NCBI RefSeq assembly: GCF_019649055.1
Contig: NW_026570232.1
Coordinates: 1,612,001 to 1,676,000 of the forward strand
Source: Paramacrobiotus metropolitanus
Lineage: Eukaryota > Tardigrada > Eutardigrada > Parachela > Macrobiotidae
Length of the DNA stretch: 64,000 nt
Direction of reading: 5' to 3'
Part shown: positions 46,997 to 60,000 of the stretch, piece after piece
Position numbering within the stretch: the stretch's first letter is position 1
Layout of the letters: every line of letters starts with the position of its first letter
Notes under the pieces: generated by a model
Seen by the model: the letters and a program-made list of their open reading frames with translations, nothing else
Told to the model about the DNA's origin: nothing
The model's database searches: none
Program-made: the position numbers and the translations under genes

Positions 46997-49900
46997 TTAT
47001 TCAGCGCTGGGATATTGAATGGGCGAATTATTGGCGGTATTCTCCCGCTCCCTCGTGGCTTCCACACCGTTATTATTATTATTATGACTCCGTGTCGTCC
47101 GCATGATGGCCCCGTTGGGCAGCTGGAGGGCGGCGTTGGTGGGCGTGATCGTGTTGACGTAGGCGTGTTTGGGCGGCGAGAGGCCGCCGTTCTGCAGATT
47201 CTCGCACTGGCGCTGATAGGCGTCCCGTTGTTTGCACACTTCATCCAGTTGCCGGCGCAGGTGGTTCATCTCGTTCTGTAGGATGCGGTTCTGCGTCTCC
47301 AGATCGTGTCGCTGCTGCATCCGCTTGGAGCGGCAGTTCTGCGCGTAGCCGCGATTTTTCAGTGTACGTCGCTTTTGTTTCAACCGGATGATCTCGTCGC
47401 GTTGGCAACCGTGGAGGCGCTTGTTGAGCTCGCGGACAGAAAGGGTCACCAGCTCCTGTTCCTCGATCATGTCCGACGGCAGCATCTTGCGCTCTTGAAT
47501 AACGGACTGAAAGTCAAACTAATTTTTTAATGGCAATTAGAAATCAGAAGCTAGAGTTGGCGCTGTAGTGCTGCTTATGTTGCTAGATATTATTTTATCC
47601 GTACTGTAATTTGTTTTTAAATGGTTAGTGGGAGATGCGAATGTATGCACCGCACCTGAAGCCGGGAATTAGCAGATCAGGTTAACCAAAAAGAGTACTT
47701 CTGACTATTAGTATTATTAAATCTATCGGTAACAACACAAAAAATTGCGTAGGGAAATGGTTACGGAACTACGCTGTGAATTTTCCCTGTCATTCGGTCT
47801 GTACGGTGAACATCTTGTTAAACTGCCGAAGCCTGTTTACTACGATAATTCCTAAACAATTGGTGTACCACAGTTGGTGGAGTGGTCATTGGTGTACAAC
47901 TGTACATCAATTCACACGGAAGTTCCACAGCAGCAAATCAAGAAAGTTGAGATTTTGAATTGCGTATACAAAATTGGTTTATGTAGTCTCCGATTTTGTT
48001 ATGGTAAAACCGTTGAAGAAAAACTGCCCGTGAAAAAGAAGTACTCGTAATCATCGGAACAAAAAATTTATCATTTACGGCAGATGCGAAATTTTTTCGA
48101 AACCGCGAGACAGCAACCCCATCAAATCGCGGCTTCATGAATTTGGTGCCGCCGCAATACATGTTTTCACTACGAGCTTTCAAAGCGACGCTGTATCTGT
48201 ACATGAGGAATTCGCACAGCACACAACGCGCCTGACACAAGGGGTTTCTCAATTTTCCCACACAACAATGCCAGCCCGTCCGTCAGCCCGCATTCTCTAA
48301 TTGCTCTAGAAAGACCCGGCACGGTGACAGCGGCCGGCTCGCAGTTGCTATAGAGCTGTCCACACCGCCGTGCTCGTGTGCCGGCACCACGTATTCACAC
48401 CAGTATAACAGTATCTGCATCCCGCGTAACCACGCCGTGTTGCATGGTGTTGGCCGCTCTCAAGAGACGCCAATGTGTAAACTGGCTGTTATATCTCCAT
48501 AACACTCAAGTGGCCAATTTCCAAACATTCTCATCTAACTCTTACTGACCAGTACAAACAGGTGACAGCGGGCCCATTGCGAAATATATATATGCGGTTA
48601 GCGGTGACGCGCTTACATCATCTCCTCTCACTCACGCTCTCACTCATCTCTCGCCGGATCATTACCGCATCCGTGTTGACACGGTGTAGACTTCGGTATT
48701 ATCATTACTGGCCGGGCCAGCTTATGCATTACCAATTACATCAAAAGCATTGTAGTTAAGCTGCTGTTTCAATTTACATTTCCATACTACCGCCATCATC
48801 CACTGTAGCCAATCCATCACGAAGAACTACACGATCGCCGCTACAGAGTGCACGGTGAAGAGCATCTCCGCGGCTAAGTGCGGTAATAAGAGGGACCTTC
48901 TTCAATAAAACGCTAAACGATGGGGGAGGCGGTTGGCGCGGAGAGAGAGATATTAAGGGCCGTTAACGCCGCATCAAGTATTGTTCATCGCTGCCACCTT
49001 TTATTAATAACACCAACATTGTTGGCACTCTTCGGCCCACTGTTGCAATGGGGCTTTTGTAATCGATATCATTCTGCATGGGTTGTTGAAAATTAGGCTA
49101 CTGCCGAAGAAATTCGCAATAAATTTACTCATTTTTCAAAGATAAGGTATAAAAAATTTGTAATAAAATACGAATTTCTGAAGCGTATATTCAGAATTTA
49201 ATTACACTGAGTTTATTGCACGACTCCTTTAAATATGCTGGATCATTCACTAACGACAGGATCCACTGCACTACGTAATGATATGCATCTGCTTATAACA
49301 AAAAGAGATATTTGAATACCGTAGCGCTGCATGTGGAGAGATTTGGTGCAATTAAAATGGTTGGTTTGCGCAAGAGCTGCTTGTTGTTTGAAAACATTTG
49401 TTTCCACTGACGGGGCAGTTTTCGTTTGTTGACAAAAGCCATGAGCGATCGCTTCACTGTGTGCGCACACAAAACTCTGGAACCTGCTAAAGAATGTTGT
49501 ACTTACATTGTACCGGTACTAGTTATAGGCAAAAGGTCAACTGCCAAGCGGCTTTTAAGAACTGGCAACACCTGCTAATCGCTTTCAGAACAAAACTGTT
49601 TGCACCTTTCTTAGCGGCATTGCTGCATCAAAATGCTGTAATGGACGCCGAATTACTATAGTGAAGAGAGCCAAAAAAGTTTAGTAGGAAGCTAACCAAA
49701 AGTAAGGGTGTTTAATGACAACTGTACGTGCAGGAATGGCTGGATTTACAAAGGCCCGTGTTTTCATTTAAATGTTTCATAAGAAACTTTTTGCCCGTTT
49801 AGATCAAATAAAAGATTCCAAAAATTAATAAACGAAATTGATCTGGAAAACAGAAGCCTGACCAAATGAAATATGCTTCAAATTTACCGCGACTGCCAGA

Positions 49901-52878
49901 ATTTTTCTAGTCTGCAACGCCCTATGCATATATACGAGTCGCATATATCGTAGTTGTTGGATTGCGACATGCACATGTAAAACTTTTTCACTAAGAAAAT
50001 ATTATAATAAACGTGTTAAACTGACTAACGTTATTTTTAAATACAGTACATAGACCGAAGCGTGATAATTAATGAGCAAGCAGCGTCACCGATTAAAGCG
50101 GACAAGGTTAGGACTCTGCGGTTGTTAGACCAAACATCTGCCTATGCGCATAAACACATCTGGTGCGAAAATGGATTTGCCAGGGGTCAGATGCGAACGA
50201 GCTTGATCAGACGAGATTCCACGGACTAGCGTACACACGCGCACGCATGTAGTGATGTAGCTGCCGCGGTCAGATCGGCTGGCCATGATCAACGTACTCC
50301 AGCAGTAGCACTGCCGGGTTCCGCATCGGCTCTGTCCAGTCTAGGTTAGTGGTGCCACTGGTTCCCGCGCAGCATCACTCGCGAGCAGCGCACGTGCCCT
50401 TTGCACTCTGACCACATAGGCACCCACTATCGCCGCTCACGGAAGCGGTGAAACGGCAGACACACCGTGCAACATCGGATGCGCGATAAATATCACGCCG
50501 GCACACTTAGCACCTCGTGGATATTATCACTGTTTTATACATGAGATGATTGGATGCACCTCTTCCGCTTCCGGAATTCTCCACTGCACCGACTGGACAG
50601 ACTTTCAGTTCCTTTTTAAGGGTTTCTTATTGAGGTGTTTCATGCCATACACAAAATAATGCTGAAATAACGAAAAAGCTAATATTAAAACGGCATAAAT
50701 TATATAAATCTCCTCTACGCATACGGTTGGGTTCCTGAATATGAATAAAAAAATTTAGGTTTCATAAGATTCCTTCTGTTGTTTAACTGACGGTCAGATT
50801 TTAACTTAGGGCTAAATAAAGATGATGGCCAGTTCACCACAAATCAGGAACGAGCCCTCGTTCTACAATGTCATCCTAATTTTGCCTTGCCTTGACTGTG
50901 TGACTGCATCTAAACAAAATTTGTTTCGGAATTTGTTATTGGTTATCATTGCGCTGTTATTTCCCAACTAAACTTTTCTCGTGTTTTCTGTAAACCTTTC
51001 AGACGGAAATACTGCAATGACATAAGTCGCGCATATGACCACGACATTGCAGTGTGGATAGAGTGAGAACATACCCGAAAGACAAAGCACACATGGGCAA
51101 GAACGCCGAGAATGTTTGATGGATTTTTAACATTTGTAAATGTTTAGAAATGAAAAATTGTTGCTAGACGGATATAGCGTAGCACCGCTGCAGTTAAAAG
51201 CTAGCCGAACCGTGAAAGAGAGAGACTAGAGAGAGGACCGCACAATTTCAGCGCTTCAAAAAGCGCTGCTTATGCAAGACGGCAAATTATGAAAGAGGAA
51301 ATGTCGAATATCACTTAAAGGTCACTCTCGGTAAACATTCGCGTTATCGGTCACGTAACGAACCAGCCGATCAGCAGTACACAAGTGCAGTAAGAGAGAA
51401 CTTCTAATCATTAAAAACGCTCATGAAACTTTTTGAAGATCGTACTTAATTAAAAGATTGGTTACCGGATTTTTGGTTAAAAAAAGGGGTTATAAAAAAA
51501 TTAAACTAACAGCACTGCTTTTTAAAAAATTGTTCCGTTATTTAAGCGACGGTACGTAATTCACATATTATAATATAATATAATATGTTTATATATAAAC
51601 AAAAACAGTTTTCGTTTAAGTAATATTTATTTGCGTTAAGTTGTGGACACGGAGACAATGTAAAAAGTGGGATACGAGACCCAAGAGAGCTGCTGCTTAT
51701 TAGTAGAAGCGCGCATATTCGTTATCGTGTCCACGTGCGGACTTTGGAATAATATTATCGGCTGTCTGTTGGCTTTTCCGCCGGTATATCGTCACTAAAC
51801 TAAACTAGTCCGCACACACATTAGCAAAAATAATCAACACGCTTCCGCAATCACACTTGACAAATTAGAAAAGCAACACAATTCCGACATTTCGGGATAA
51901 GCAAATAAATTTCGTAAGTCAGTTTCCAATATTTTCCTCACGTTAAAAATAAATCTATAGAATGCAGCCGGCAGTACATATCGGCTCGGAGAAATAACCT
52001 GGTGTTGTATTAACAGAAGTTTATTTTTGAAATGATATATGTAATTTATTTAACTCATAAGACGATACATTTCGTAACAAAAAAAATCAACTAAACTTCG
52101 CAAGACGTCCAAAAATTTTTCTCATGATAAACCCAAAAAGGCGAACAAGGCATTACCTACCTAATACGCGGAAAATGCTAGATATATCCGGGAGAATAAT
52201 TGCTTTTAATGTCTAATTTTAATGGAATGTCTAATTTTCTTAAATGTAATGGAATGTCTAATTTTCTTAAATACAATAATTGAATATTTAATGGATGAAA
52301 TAATAAAACGAAGTCGTTAATGTGGGACTTACAGTGTGATGCTGATTATCCTGGTGACTCTGCAACAGCTGTCCAGTGGAGACGGGCGAATAGGGTATTC
52401 CGCAGTTGGGAATATGAAAATTGCCCACCGGGTGCATGGAGCCGTGCAGCTGCGGGATGGCGCCGGCAAACTGCCAGGCCTCCTCCGGCATCAGTCCCTT
52501 GGTCAGCTCGATGGAGCCGTTGGAATGCAGGAGGAAATTCCCGGCGCCGATCTGCTGCACATGACAGTGATGGCTGTGCTCGTGGCCACCGCCCTCGGCG
52601 TCCACCCCGCCATTCTGCTGCTGCTGATAGTGGTCAGCCAGACTGATCGCCGCCAGCGGCGTGACCACGCCGGCATAATCGGCGCTGCTGTCCGGCAGCG
52701 GGTGCGGACTGGCCCCGTGGTCGTGCTCACTGACGCCCACGGGCTGCAGCTGCGGCGGCTGCTGTGTGCTGGATGTCAACTGCAGCCGATCGGAGAAGGA
52801 GCGATGTGCTGCGGCCGCCGCGAACACATAACTATCCATCGCCGTTAAGGGACTTAGTGCTGTGCTCTGCATCGGCAT
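46997..52878 (-). CDS. Large Maf bZIP transcription factor, two exons
   Basis: Exons 52878-52333 and 47506-46997 join in phase 0 to 351 residues. The second exon holds the Maf extended homology region ([16 protein letters not shown]), the basic region ([20 protein letters not shown] followed by [10 protein letters not shown]) and a leucine zipper of about four heptads. This combination is unique to Maf factors, which bind T-MARE or C-MARE sites as dimers. The long N-terminus (about 195 residues) makes it a large Maf (relative of fly traffic jam and vertebrate MAFB/c-MAF). It has a poly-Ala run, Gln runs, a His-rich stretch ([12 protein letters not shown]) and Ser/Pro/Thr-rich segments, but I do not see the usual acidic start. 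The C-terminal tail is Asn-rich. Another in-frame ATG follows at 52872. The 4.8 kb intron splits the N-terminal part from the DNA-binding domain. Confidence 0.9.
47507..52332 (-). other. Maf intron, 4.8 kb
   Basis: A single long intron with no coding sequence or transposon that I can recognise. It includes GC-richer islands near 48300-48480 and 50200-50480 that stand out from the AT-rich background and could be regulatory; this is only inference from composition. Confidence 0.6.
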
Positions 52879-54604
52879 GACCGTGCGCCGCCCCGGGCAC
52901 AACAGTACAACAAACGCTGATAGAGAATACGTCTAGATCCGATCCTCAGCAAGTTTTCTGTCGAACTTGGCAATTTTTTCTTTAGCCACCGGCTGAAAGG
53001 AATTGGCTGATCTGTGCGCTGTGCGGTCGACGCGCGCAGGGGAAAAAGTCGGGGCTGCAGGAAAAAAGAAGCAACTAAGCATCAGCTGGTTCGGCACATA
53101 TCCACACTGTTAGCGCTGATCAAAACTATAATTGTCGCGGTGTGTGTTGTACAGATACGGAAGGGTTAATGCGAAAGGTGCCGGATGATTTGGACAAGCG
53201 GTGGGGGGTGGGCACAAGCGGATGGCCGTCGCTGGTTGGAGCGAGCGACGCCGGAAAGTGGAAAGATCATCAAAACATCTGTTGCGCGTTACGTCGCTGC
53301 CCGGTTGTTGTATTTGTGAGTGACTGTGTGTGTGTGACGCTGCGGTGATGAGCCGATGCCGGACATTTAATTTACATGTGTAGCAAGCCGTGTAACGGTA
53401 CAAGTGGCCGGAAAACGATGGCTTGATTTACCGGGGCTTAGCGTAACATGTGCAACTGAAGACTAACGCCGGTTATGCCATATCGGTACACGGTTTCTGT
53501 TTGATTAGTGAGAATGATGTTATGCAGGAGAGAAAACACACACACACACGAGATGCTAAATCCTTCTTTAACAATTATGTCGCTTTTGGTTTTTTAATCG
53601 CCGCTGCTTTGCATAACACCAATTCGCACCGCTGCTGCATAATGTAGGATTTTGCATACGGGCTCTGCGTGCACGGTCAGAACGATGACCAATAATTACG
53701 TGATATCGTAGTGAAATGGCTCTGATATTTTCAATTTCATTAGCTCACGCCTATCACGGGGTGTTTGGCACTGTATTGGTACTTAATTAAACACTGAAAC
53801 TTTTTCAAATTAATCAAAGTAAATTCTTAGACTGTTAAACGCAAATTACTTTATTATTTTCGCATTGGGTAGATTGCTGTGGGTGTCTTTAAATTTCCCG
53901 AATGTTAGCCAGATGCTGGGAACAATGCATATTTCTCCCGGTACTACTTTGGAGTACTTGACTACGTGTCCAGCGACGTTAAGCCGTATTACAGGCCCTC
54001 CAAGTACATACTGTTGTACAGCTCCAGTGCTCCACGGGCCATCGGCGTGCCAAAAGCGGCAAACTGCTGACGCGTTTATATAGTATGTACCCTTATATTC
54101 ACGCACTTGACAAATCGCCCGCATCAGCACTTCTGCGCCGCTGGATGCAGAATCAACACCGGTACACACCGGAATTACTTTGGACACATGACGGTAAACC
54201 AGTCATGCCAACGTCTAATTACCAAGGATCCACTGCTGGATATTCCACATTCCGAAAATACATACTCGACATTGTCGACAATGTCATTTCGTACGCCGTA
54301 CACATCGCAGTATATCAGCTATATCTTGACCAATTTCCCAACAATTGGTGCAGGACTGGAACAAGTACTTAATTTCGCAAATACCTATATTTTATCAGTT
54401 TTATACGAAAAGTCCTAGGAAATACGGAGTGGTTATAGGAAACTCGCACAATGTAAAATTCTCCCGGCGGTATCGCACCGCAGCTGTGTTTCTGCACCTT
54501 AATTTCCGCCAGAAGCAATTACTATAAATATATTGCAGATTAGCAGTCCTATGCACACAAGGTGAAATATTCCACACGTTTATCTGAATATCCCGTAACA
54601 GAAA
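52879..54604. other. Maf upstream region
   Basis: The Maf promoter should be in the first several hundred bases. A short CA repeat is at 53527-53540. One minus-strand ORF is listed separately. Nothing else is supported. Confidence 0.45.
53846..54187 (-). CDS. Orphan open frame, about 113 codons, doubtful
   Basis: An open frame continuing a few codons upstream to a stop (TGA), with no ATG near its beginning; the first codon at 54187 is GTG, so it would need an upstream exon. Its composition is protein-like (KGTYYINASAVCRFWHADGP, LGGPVIRLNVAGHVVKYSKV) with three cysteines. Just upstream, a different frame is open too (GISSSGSLVIRRWHDWFTV), so this may be a decayed gene with a frameshift. No family recognised. 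Confidence 0.25.
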   Translation of the reverse strand: MSKVIPVCTGVDSASSGAEVLMRAICQVREYKGTYYINASAVCRFWHADGPWSTGAVQQYVLGGPVIRLNVAGHVVKYSKVVPGEICIVPSIWLTFGKFKDTHSNLPNAKIIK

Positions 54605-55125
54605 AGTGGAAAAGTTTGCTGTTTCAGAAGTCTTCTTTCTTTCATTATGACACACACCGGAACACTTTCAGTTGCAGCAGTGCCTTTCCGCGCGCAGCAG
54701 CATTGCAGTGCTAACAGTGCCTTGGCACGTCTGCCGGCAGCTGCCGCACTGTTGCCACAAGCAGCGCGTACTCCACACTACCGCTCCCGAAAGCGCGCCC
54801 GCCATGCGTCTGGAAGTCAAGTTTGTTTCTCTCGTCATCAACAGCTCGTTCGTAATGCGTGCCACTGCACTGCGTTACCACGTTTTTTTTAGAAGTTTCA
54901 TTGCTAACCTGTTGCACGCGATCCTTGCCGATTCACTTTTCTACCTTAAAAACGTGCTGTTAGTCGATAAGCCAGCAGGATAAAAAGGATAAAGATCAAA
55001 ATTCTCTTCAAAAGTATAAGGATGCATTAAAAATATTTCCTGCTGTTTACCGGAGCAGGATAACTACCTATAGAAGTATATGTAGTTGGCTTAACCGGCA
55101 TCTGATTTGAAGCGCCTGTGTGATT
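54605..55125. repeat. Diverged direct repeat, copy 1
   Basis: Shares many blocks in the same order with copy 2 (55575-56060): TTTCAGAAGTCTTC against TTTCAGACGTCTTG, GTTGCAGCAGT in both, CTACCGCTCCCGA against CTGCCGCTCCCGA, CGTAATGCGTGCCACTGCACTGC against CGTAACGCGTGCCACTGCACTGC (differing at one base), CTGTTGCACGCGAT against CTGCTGCACGCGAT, and GTAGTTGGCTTAACCGGCAT against GTAGCTGGCATAACCGGCAT. Copies are about 960 bp apart. Confidence 0.7.
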
Positions 55126-55212
55126 GTTGGCATTTGTGTTTTCCACAGCATTTTAATACCTAACAGAACACGAAAATTAATATAAACATGAAAAAATATG
55201 CATAAAGACGTA

Positions 55213-55277
55213 AAAAACATTAATTTTTTATGTAGATTACAAAAGATTACAAATCTACATAAAAAATTAATGTTTTT
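55213..55277. repeat. Perfect 26 bp hairpin with 13 nt loop
   Basis: Arms 55213-55238 and 55252-55277 are perfect inverted copies (AACATTAATTTTTTATGTAG within each arm), separated by 13 nt. It lies between the two direct repeats. It could be the end palindrome of a small transposon or a structured RNA element. Confidence 0.85.
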
Positions 55278-55574
55278 CTTTGTCCGTAAAGTGTGACCAC
55301 TATCGTGCGGCCTAGTGTGCGGCATCCGATTCGTAGCACTCGGTCAGACGTTAAAACATTGGAAATAATGACACTTTGCTCGATTTATCGATATCGCTTA
55401 GACGCTTACGAAAGCTTTCGTCTTGTAAATTATATAATATATTTTTAGGTACTTTTTTAGATAAAAATCAGTGTTCTTGTTTTTTGTTTACATCCATTAT
55501 GCCAATGTTGCATATGTCTTTTAGCAGTAATTCTGAATAGAATGTACATGGAATTAGAAAAGCGTAAACAGAAA

Positions 55575-56060
55575 AATTTGTGCTGTTTCAGACGTCTTGC
55601 CTCGTCAATCTCATCCATTATGCTGCACGCATGTCGGCTCACTTCCGGTTGCAGCAGTATGTTTCCGCGCCTGCAGTATTGGAGTCCCGACACATCCGCC
55701 GCAACTGCCATACCACGGGCGCGTATTTGACACTGCCGCTCCCGACTGTGCCACCTTCATACGTCAGCCCGTCAAGTGAGCACTTGTCATCATTAACAGC
55801 TCTTTCGTAACGCGTGCCACTGCACTGCATCATCACTGTTTTTTTCCACCGCTGCCTTACTTATCTGCTGCACGCGATGGTGGCCAAATTGATTTGCACC
55901 TAAAAAAATTACTATCCAACCTGATTGACCATGAACATAAAACTACCAAAGGTTGAAAATCTCTTACGAAGTGGTAGGATGTATTTCGCGCTTTGGAATT
56001 CTAGCAGTAGCTGGCATAACCGGCATTTACTTTGTAGCGCTTCCGTAAATCCAAGCAGCG
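55575..56060. repeat. Diverged direct repeat, copy 2
   Basis: Second copy of the duplicated block described at 54605-55125. Neither copy keeps a long open frame, so the ancestral sequence was probably non-coding or has decayed. Confidence 0.7.
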
Positions 56061-57082
56061 ACTCTGCTCTGAAGTGGGACGAACAACCAATACGACAACA
56101 TCGTTCAAGCAATTCTTTAATCGACACTTTAAATAATTAAGATCTGAAAGGTCACGATAATCCTTAGACCACCAGGCTGTCAGTAATAGCAGCTGCATTA
56201 AATGCTTTGTTACAGACCGAATCAACATCGTTAACAGACTTACATATGTTAACAGAAAATAAAACAGAAATAAAACGCTATAAAATCCTATGCAGAACGC
56301 AGAACGTCACACCAAATCGACGAAGAACACTTTGGGATCAAAAACAAGCAATACGCCCCTGTCGACAGGCCGCTATCACAATAATCAATTAAAAACAAAT
56401 AAGACAATAACATTCCACGACCAGGCGGCCAACTGGATCGCACCGCATCAAGCAGTTCCACGCTCAATTCAAAAATAACACAATCTGTTTCGTAGTACCC
56501 GGTCAGTCGTTGGAACCTTTACAAATAATAATCCTTTCACATGTTGTACGCAACGTAGATGGGATCCAACTGGTCCGCCTGCAAACACCATCACAAAGGT
56601 TACATTACAATCAAAAAACAGCACAATTATTCAGTCTTACCAGAAAACTATCACGTAAGTGCATTCTGCAAAACAAAAACACATTTCAAAATTATGCGAA
56701 GTCGATCAATAAGAATAACAATAAGAAATTACCGTTGTTTTTCGCCTCGAGAATTGATCGGGACAGTTCCAGGATCCACTGAAAAATGATTTCCGATTAA
56801 TATCAGGTAAAGCTTGTTAGTAGGAACTGAATTATCTCAAATTGTCCCTTTTCGAAATAAAATGCAAGAACGATAAAACCGAATTTTAAAGTGTGAGTTT
56901 ATCACTGATATATCGTACTCTGAAATCTCCTAAACAGACAGACATCCGATAACCAATGTTGTAAAACACAGAAAAAAAATCTTTTTAAAAGATCAAATAT
57001 TCAAAGTAACAAACTCCGTATGTCAATCCGCTGGTTAGTGTATGGCGCTACATAGGCTCTGATGCATCCTTTACTCTACGGT
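56061..57082. other. Intergenic region downstream of DIP2
   Basis: AT-rich, with no supported gene. The right end is the presumed 3' UTR of DIP2. Confidence 0.45.
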
Positions 57083-60000
57083 TCATCTCATTCCATTCTT
57101 GAGGAAGAATACGGTTAAATCAAGCTTACCAACGACAACAATCCCGACAATGAGATGATGATCCTCCAGGACGACATTGGTGACGATGGGCACCAGATCT
57201 AAGGCATCGCTCTCCGCCGCATCCAACTCCACCGTTACCACCAACAGATTGGTCCACGAAAACACCGCACTAAAAAGCACAACAGATTTAGCGACTTTGC
57301 TACCGGTTATCGTTGTAAATTTAAGAAAACGCGTAACGCTAATTTACGCGCCATGATTACCATTCACAGATTCGTTTGTCAGCTTTGAGAACCGAATTCT
57401 CCATATCAATGGGATGGAAACGCATCCCGCGCAACAACAGCGTCTCATCCAGAGATCCCACCACAAAGACGGCGTCATGCAGTTCTACAAACAATAAAAA
57501 TCAGCTTTACGTACTGCTTTTCACGTGCAAGATACCCCAAACGTGAAATTACGAAAAAGACACAATGCTGATTTCCAATTTCAACAAACCTCCTTCTGGT
57601 CCAATAGCCTCCGTCCGACGGAGGAAGCCGAGGTAGCCGGTGCGTGCAAAGACCGTTCGCGTGTCCCCAGTAATTAATCGTGCGTTGAAATGGTCATTGG
57701 TGATGGCGCTCTCGCCGTACGTGGTGAAATAGCCCGAAGCATTGAACGGACTACTGATCCAAATCTATTGCAACAAATGCACTTAACATCAGGAAAGCGG
57801 ATGGCAACAACAAGTTTCACTCACTTCGCCCAGATGGGAATCGCCACATTGACCTTTCGTGTCGGGATTGGCAATGACCACTTTGACACCGGGAAGCAGT
57901 TTGCCGGATTCCATCACACACAGACTATGTGGCGCTCCTACAAACATTAGCACGCTGCGTTGAAGAACCCACACTTGTCCCTCAGTCTGCCGCCTCTTAC
58001 CTCGCTCGACCAGTGTGACGCGGTCATTGCGCAGTGCGCGCATGTCGACATACAGTGTGCTGGGATCGGGACTCGCAGCACCCTGTAACAAATCGCAGCC
58101 TTCAGATTATATGCCTCAAGAACCCTGCCATCCCCAAGTCTCGGGTAGTCGGGACTCACGGGTTTGTTTCAAATTCAAAACCGGATTAAAATCAATTCGC
58201 AAACCATCATTCTAACCAACAACTACGGAGAATTCGTAGAAAATGGGCATTGAAGGTGTGACTACATTGACGCTTTTTAAGACTGTAAGGCCCCGATAAT
58301 ATAGGAAAGTACTCTGTTAAGTACTCTTATGGAAAGTATTACACACGAAAAAAATTATCAATATTTCACGAGCCGAGGCGCATATTGTGTTTTTCGCCGA
58401 TACACGTATTCTGACCAATGACGAGCGACTACTCACCTGCAGACAAATAGCCACGTTGACGCGGCACCCGAAACTTGTGCTGACGGCCATTGGCGAAAGA
58501 CTCAGGGTGGAAAACAACTTAGAAAACGATGTTGTTAAGGCAATGCGCGGACGTTCCTCCGCCACAACCACACATGTCCGCACGCAACTCAGATTCACTC
58601 CCCTCTCCTGGAAAACCTCACCGATAACACGATAAACCCAAAGAATTTAAAGTTTTTATTGATCACCTTTAGAAGCGCGATGGATGTAGCCAGGCCCCGG
58701 GTTGTTAAATCCATGACCTGGAAATGACGACACAGTATGAGTTATCATATGCACATACTATGACAGCAAACGAAATGCCGACATACCCCGTACGAACAGA
58801 ACGTATCCCGAACTCGATACTGGCTCACTACAGAGCAAAAACAGATGCTTGGAATAATTTGTGTCATGGAAAGCAGCAATTGAACGCACCGGTAGTTATC
58901 CATAGGGCCGGATTGAGCTCCACTTCGGCAGGAGCTGCAGAGAAAAATCCCCTTGTTATTAACTGAAACCCTGAAAACTTGTCCACGATTTTCTCTTACG
59001 TATTAGAATGGAATGGTGACCGGAATAAACACTGTAAAACAAAAAACAATCGCGATGGAAAATATTGCCATTTTTTTGTACGGACAGGTTATTTACCTGC
59101 TGAGCACCCATAAAACGAGGCCCAGTCCACTATACGGATCCAAACACACCGTTACGTGGCGCGACGGATACAACTCACACGCCAACTTCATGCTGCGGCA
59201 CAAGGCAGCCACAGCGGCATGGGAGACCTGCAATGGAACGTGTCAACTGAGTTGTCGTGATTCATTTTGTAAATCTGATCCATATCCATTGTTTGCCATT
59301 TACTCATTACTGTCCATCGTACACCGAGTAAATGGGGACCGAACGTAGTGTAGGGGTTCAAATGTGCAAATTGGCGAAAATTTTGTTACACAGTGAAACT
59401 ACTTATACAAACTAAAATCCAAAGAAACGAGGGCGCGCGTTTTTATTACCATTCTTTAATTATTATCATTATTTATTTCAAGTTTTCGTAATTGTATTAC
59501 ATGTTCTAACCTTAATTCCAGCGAGCACGCCGGTTGTGGACACACTGAAATCGATATAAGCCACCGAGTCCGGTGAGGGCGGTCGATAACCGACTAGTGA
59601 TTTCTTCCGCGGCTGTTCTTCACAGTCCAGCATTATCGGCCAAGTTTTAGCATCCACTGCAGCCGATCCCTCCTGAAAAACGAATCATGGAAGAAAATCT
59701 TAGCTACTGAAAAAATGGCACGGAACAAACCTTGGAGCGGATCATTTTGATGGTGGTACCTAGCGTCAACACGGCTTTGGCACGGCTGATATCGACGATC
59801 ATCTTCACCGTGGGCAGTGTCGTGGAAAGATTCTGCAACTGCGGCGGTCGAATTGTTACCGGGATCACACCGGCGTATAAACATCCATAGAAAGCGCAGA
59901 TTAGATCAATTCCTAGATAAACGGCGAATCAGTTATAACAGTTTCCTGATGCTTTTAAAAACAATGCCGCATACCAGGCGGAAAGAGCAGGGCAACGTTA

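Noticed and set aside
57100-57131. A last DIP2 intron of 32 nt leading to a different C-terminus
   Set aside because: It is shorter than any credible spliceosomal intron; reading straight to the stop at 57083 is simpler.
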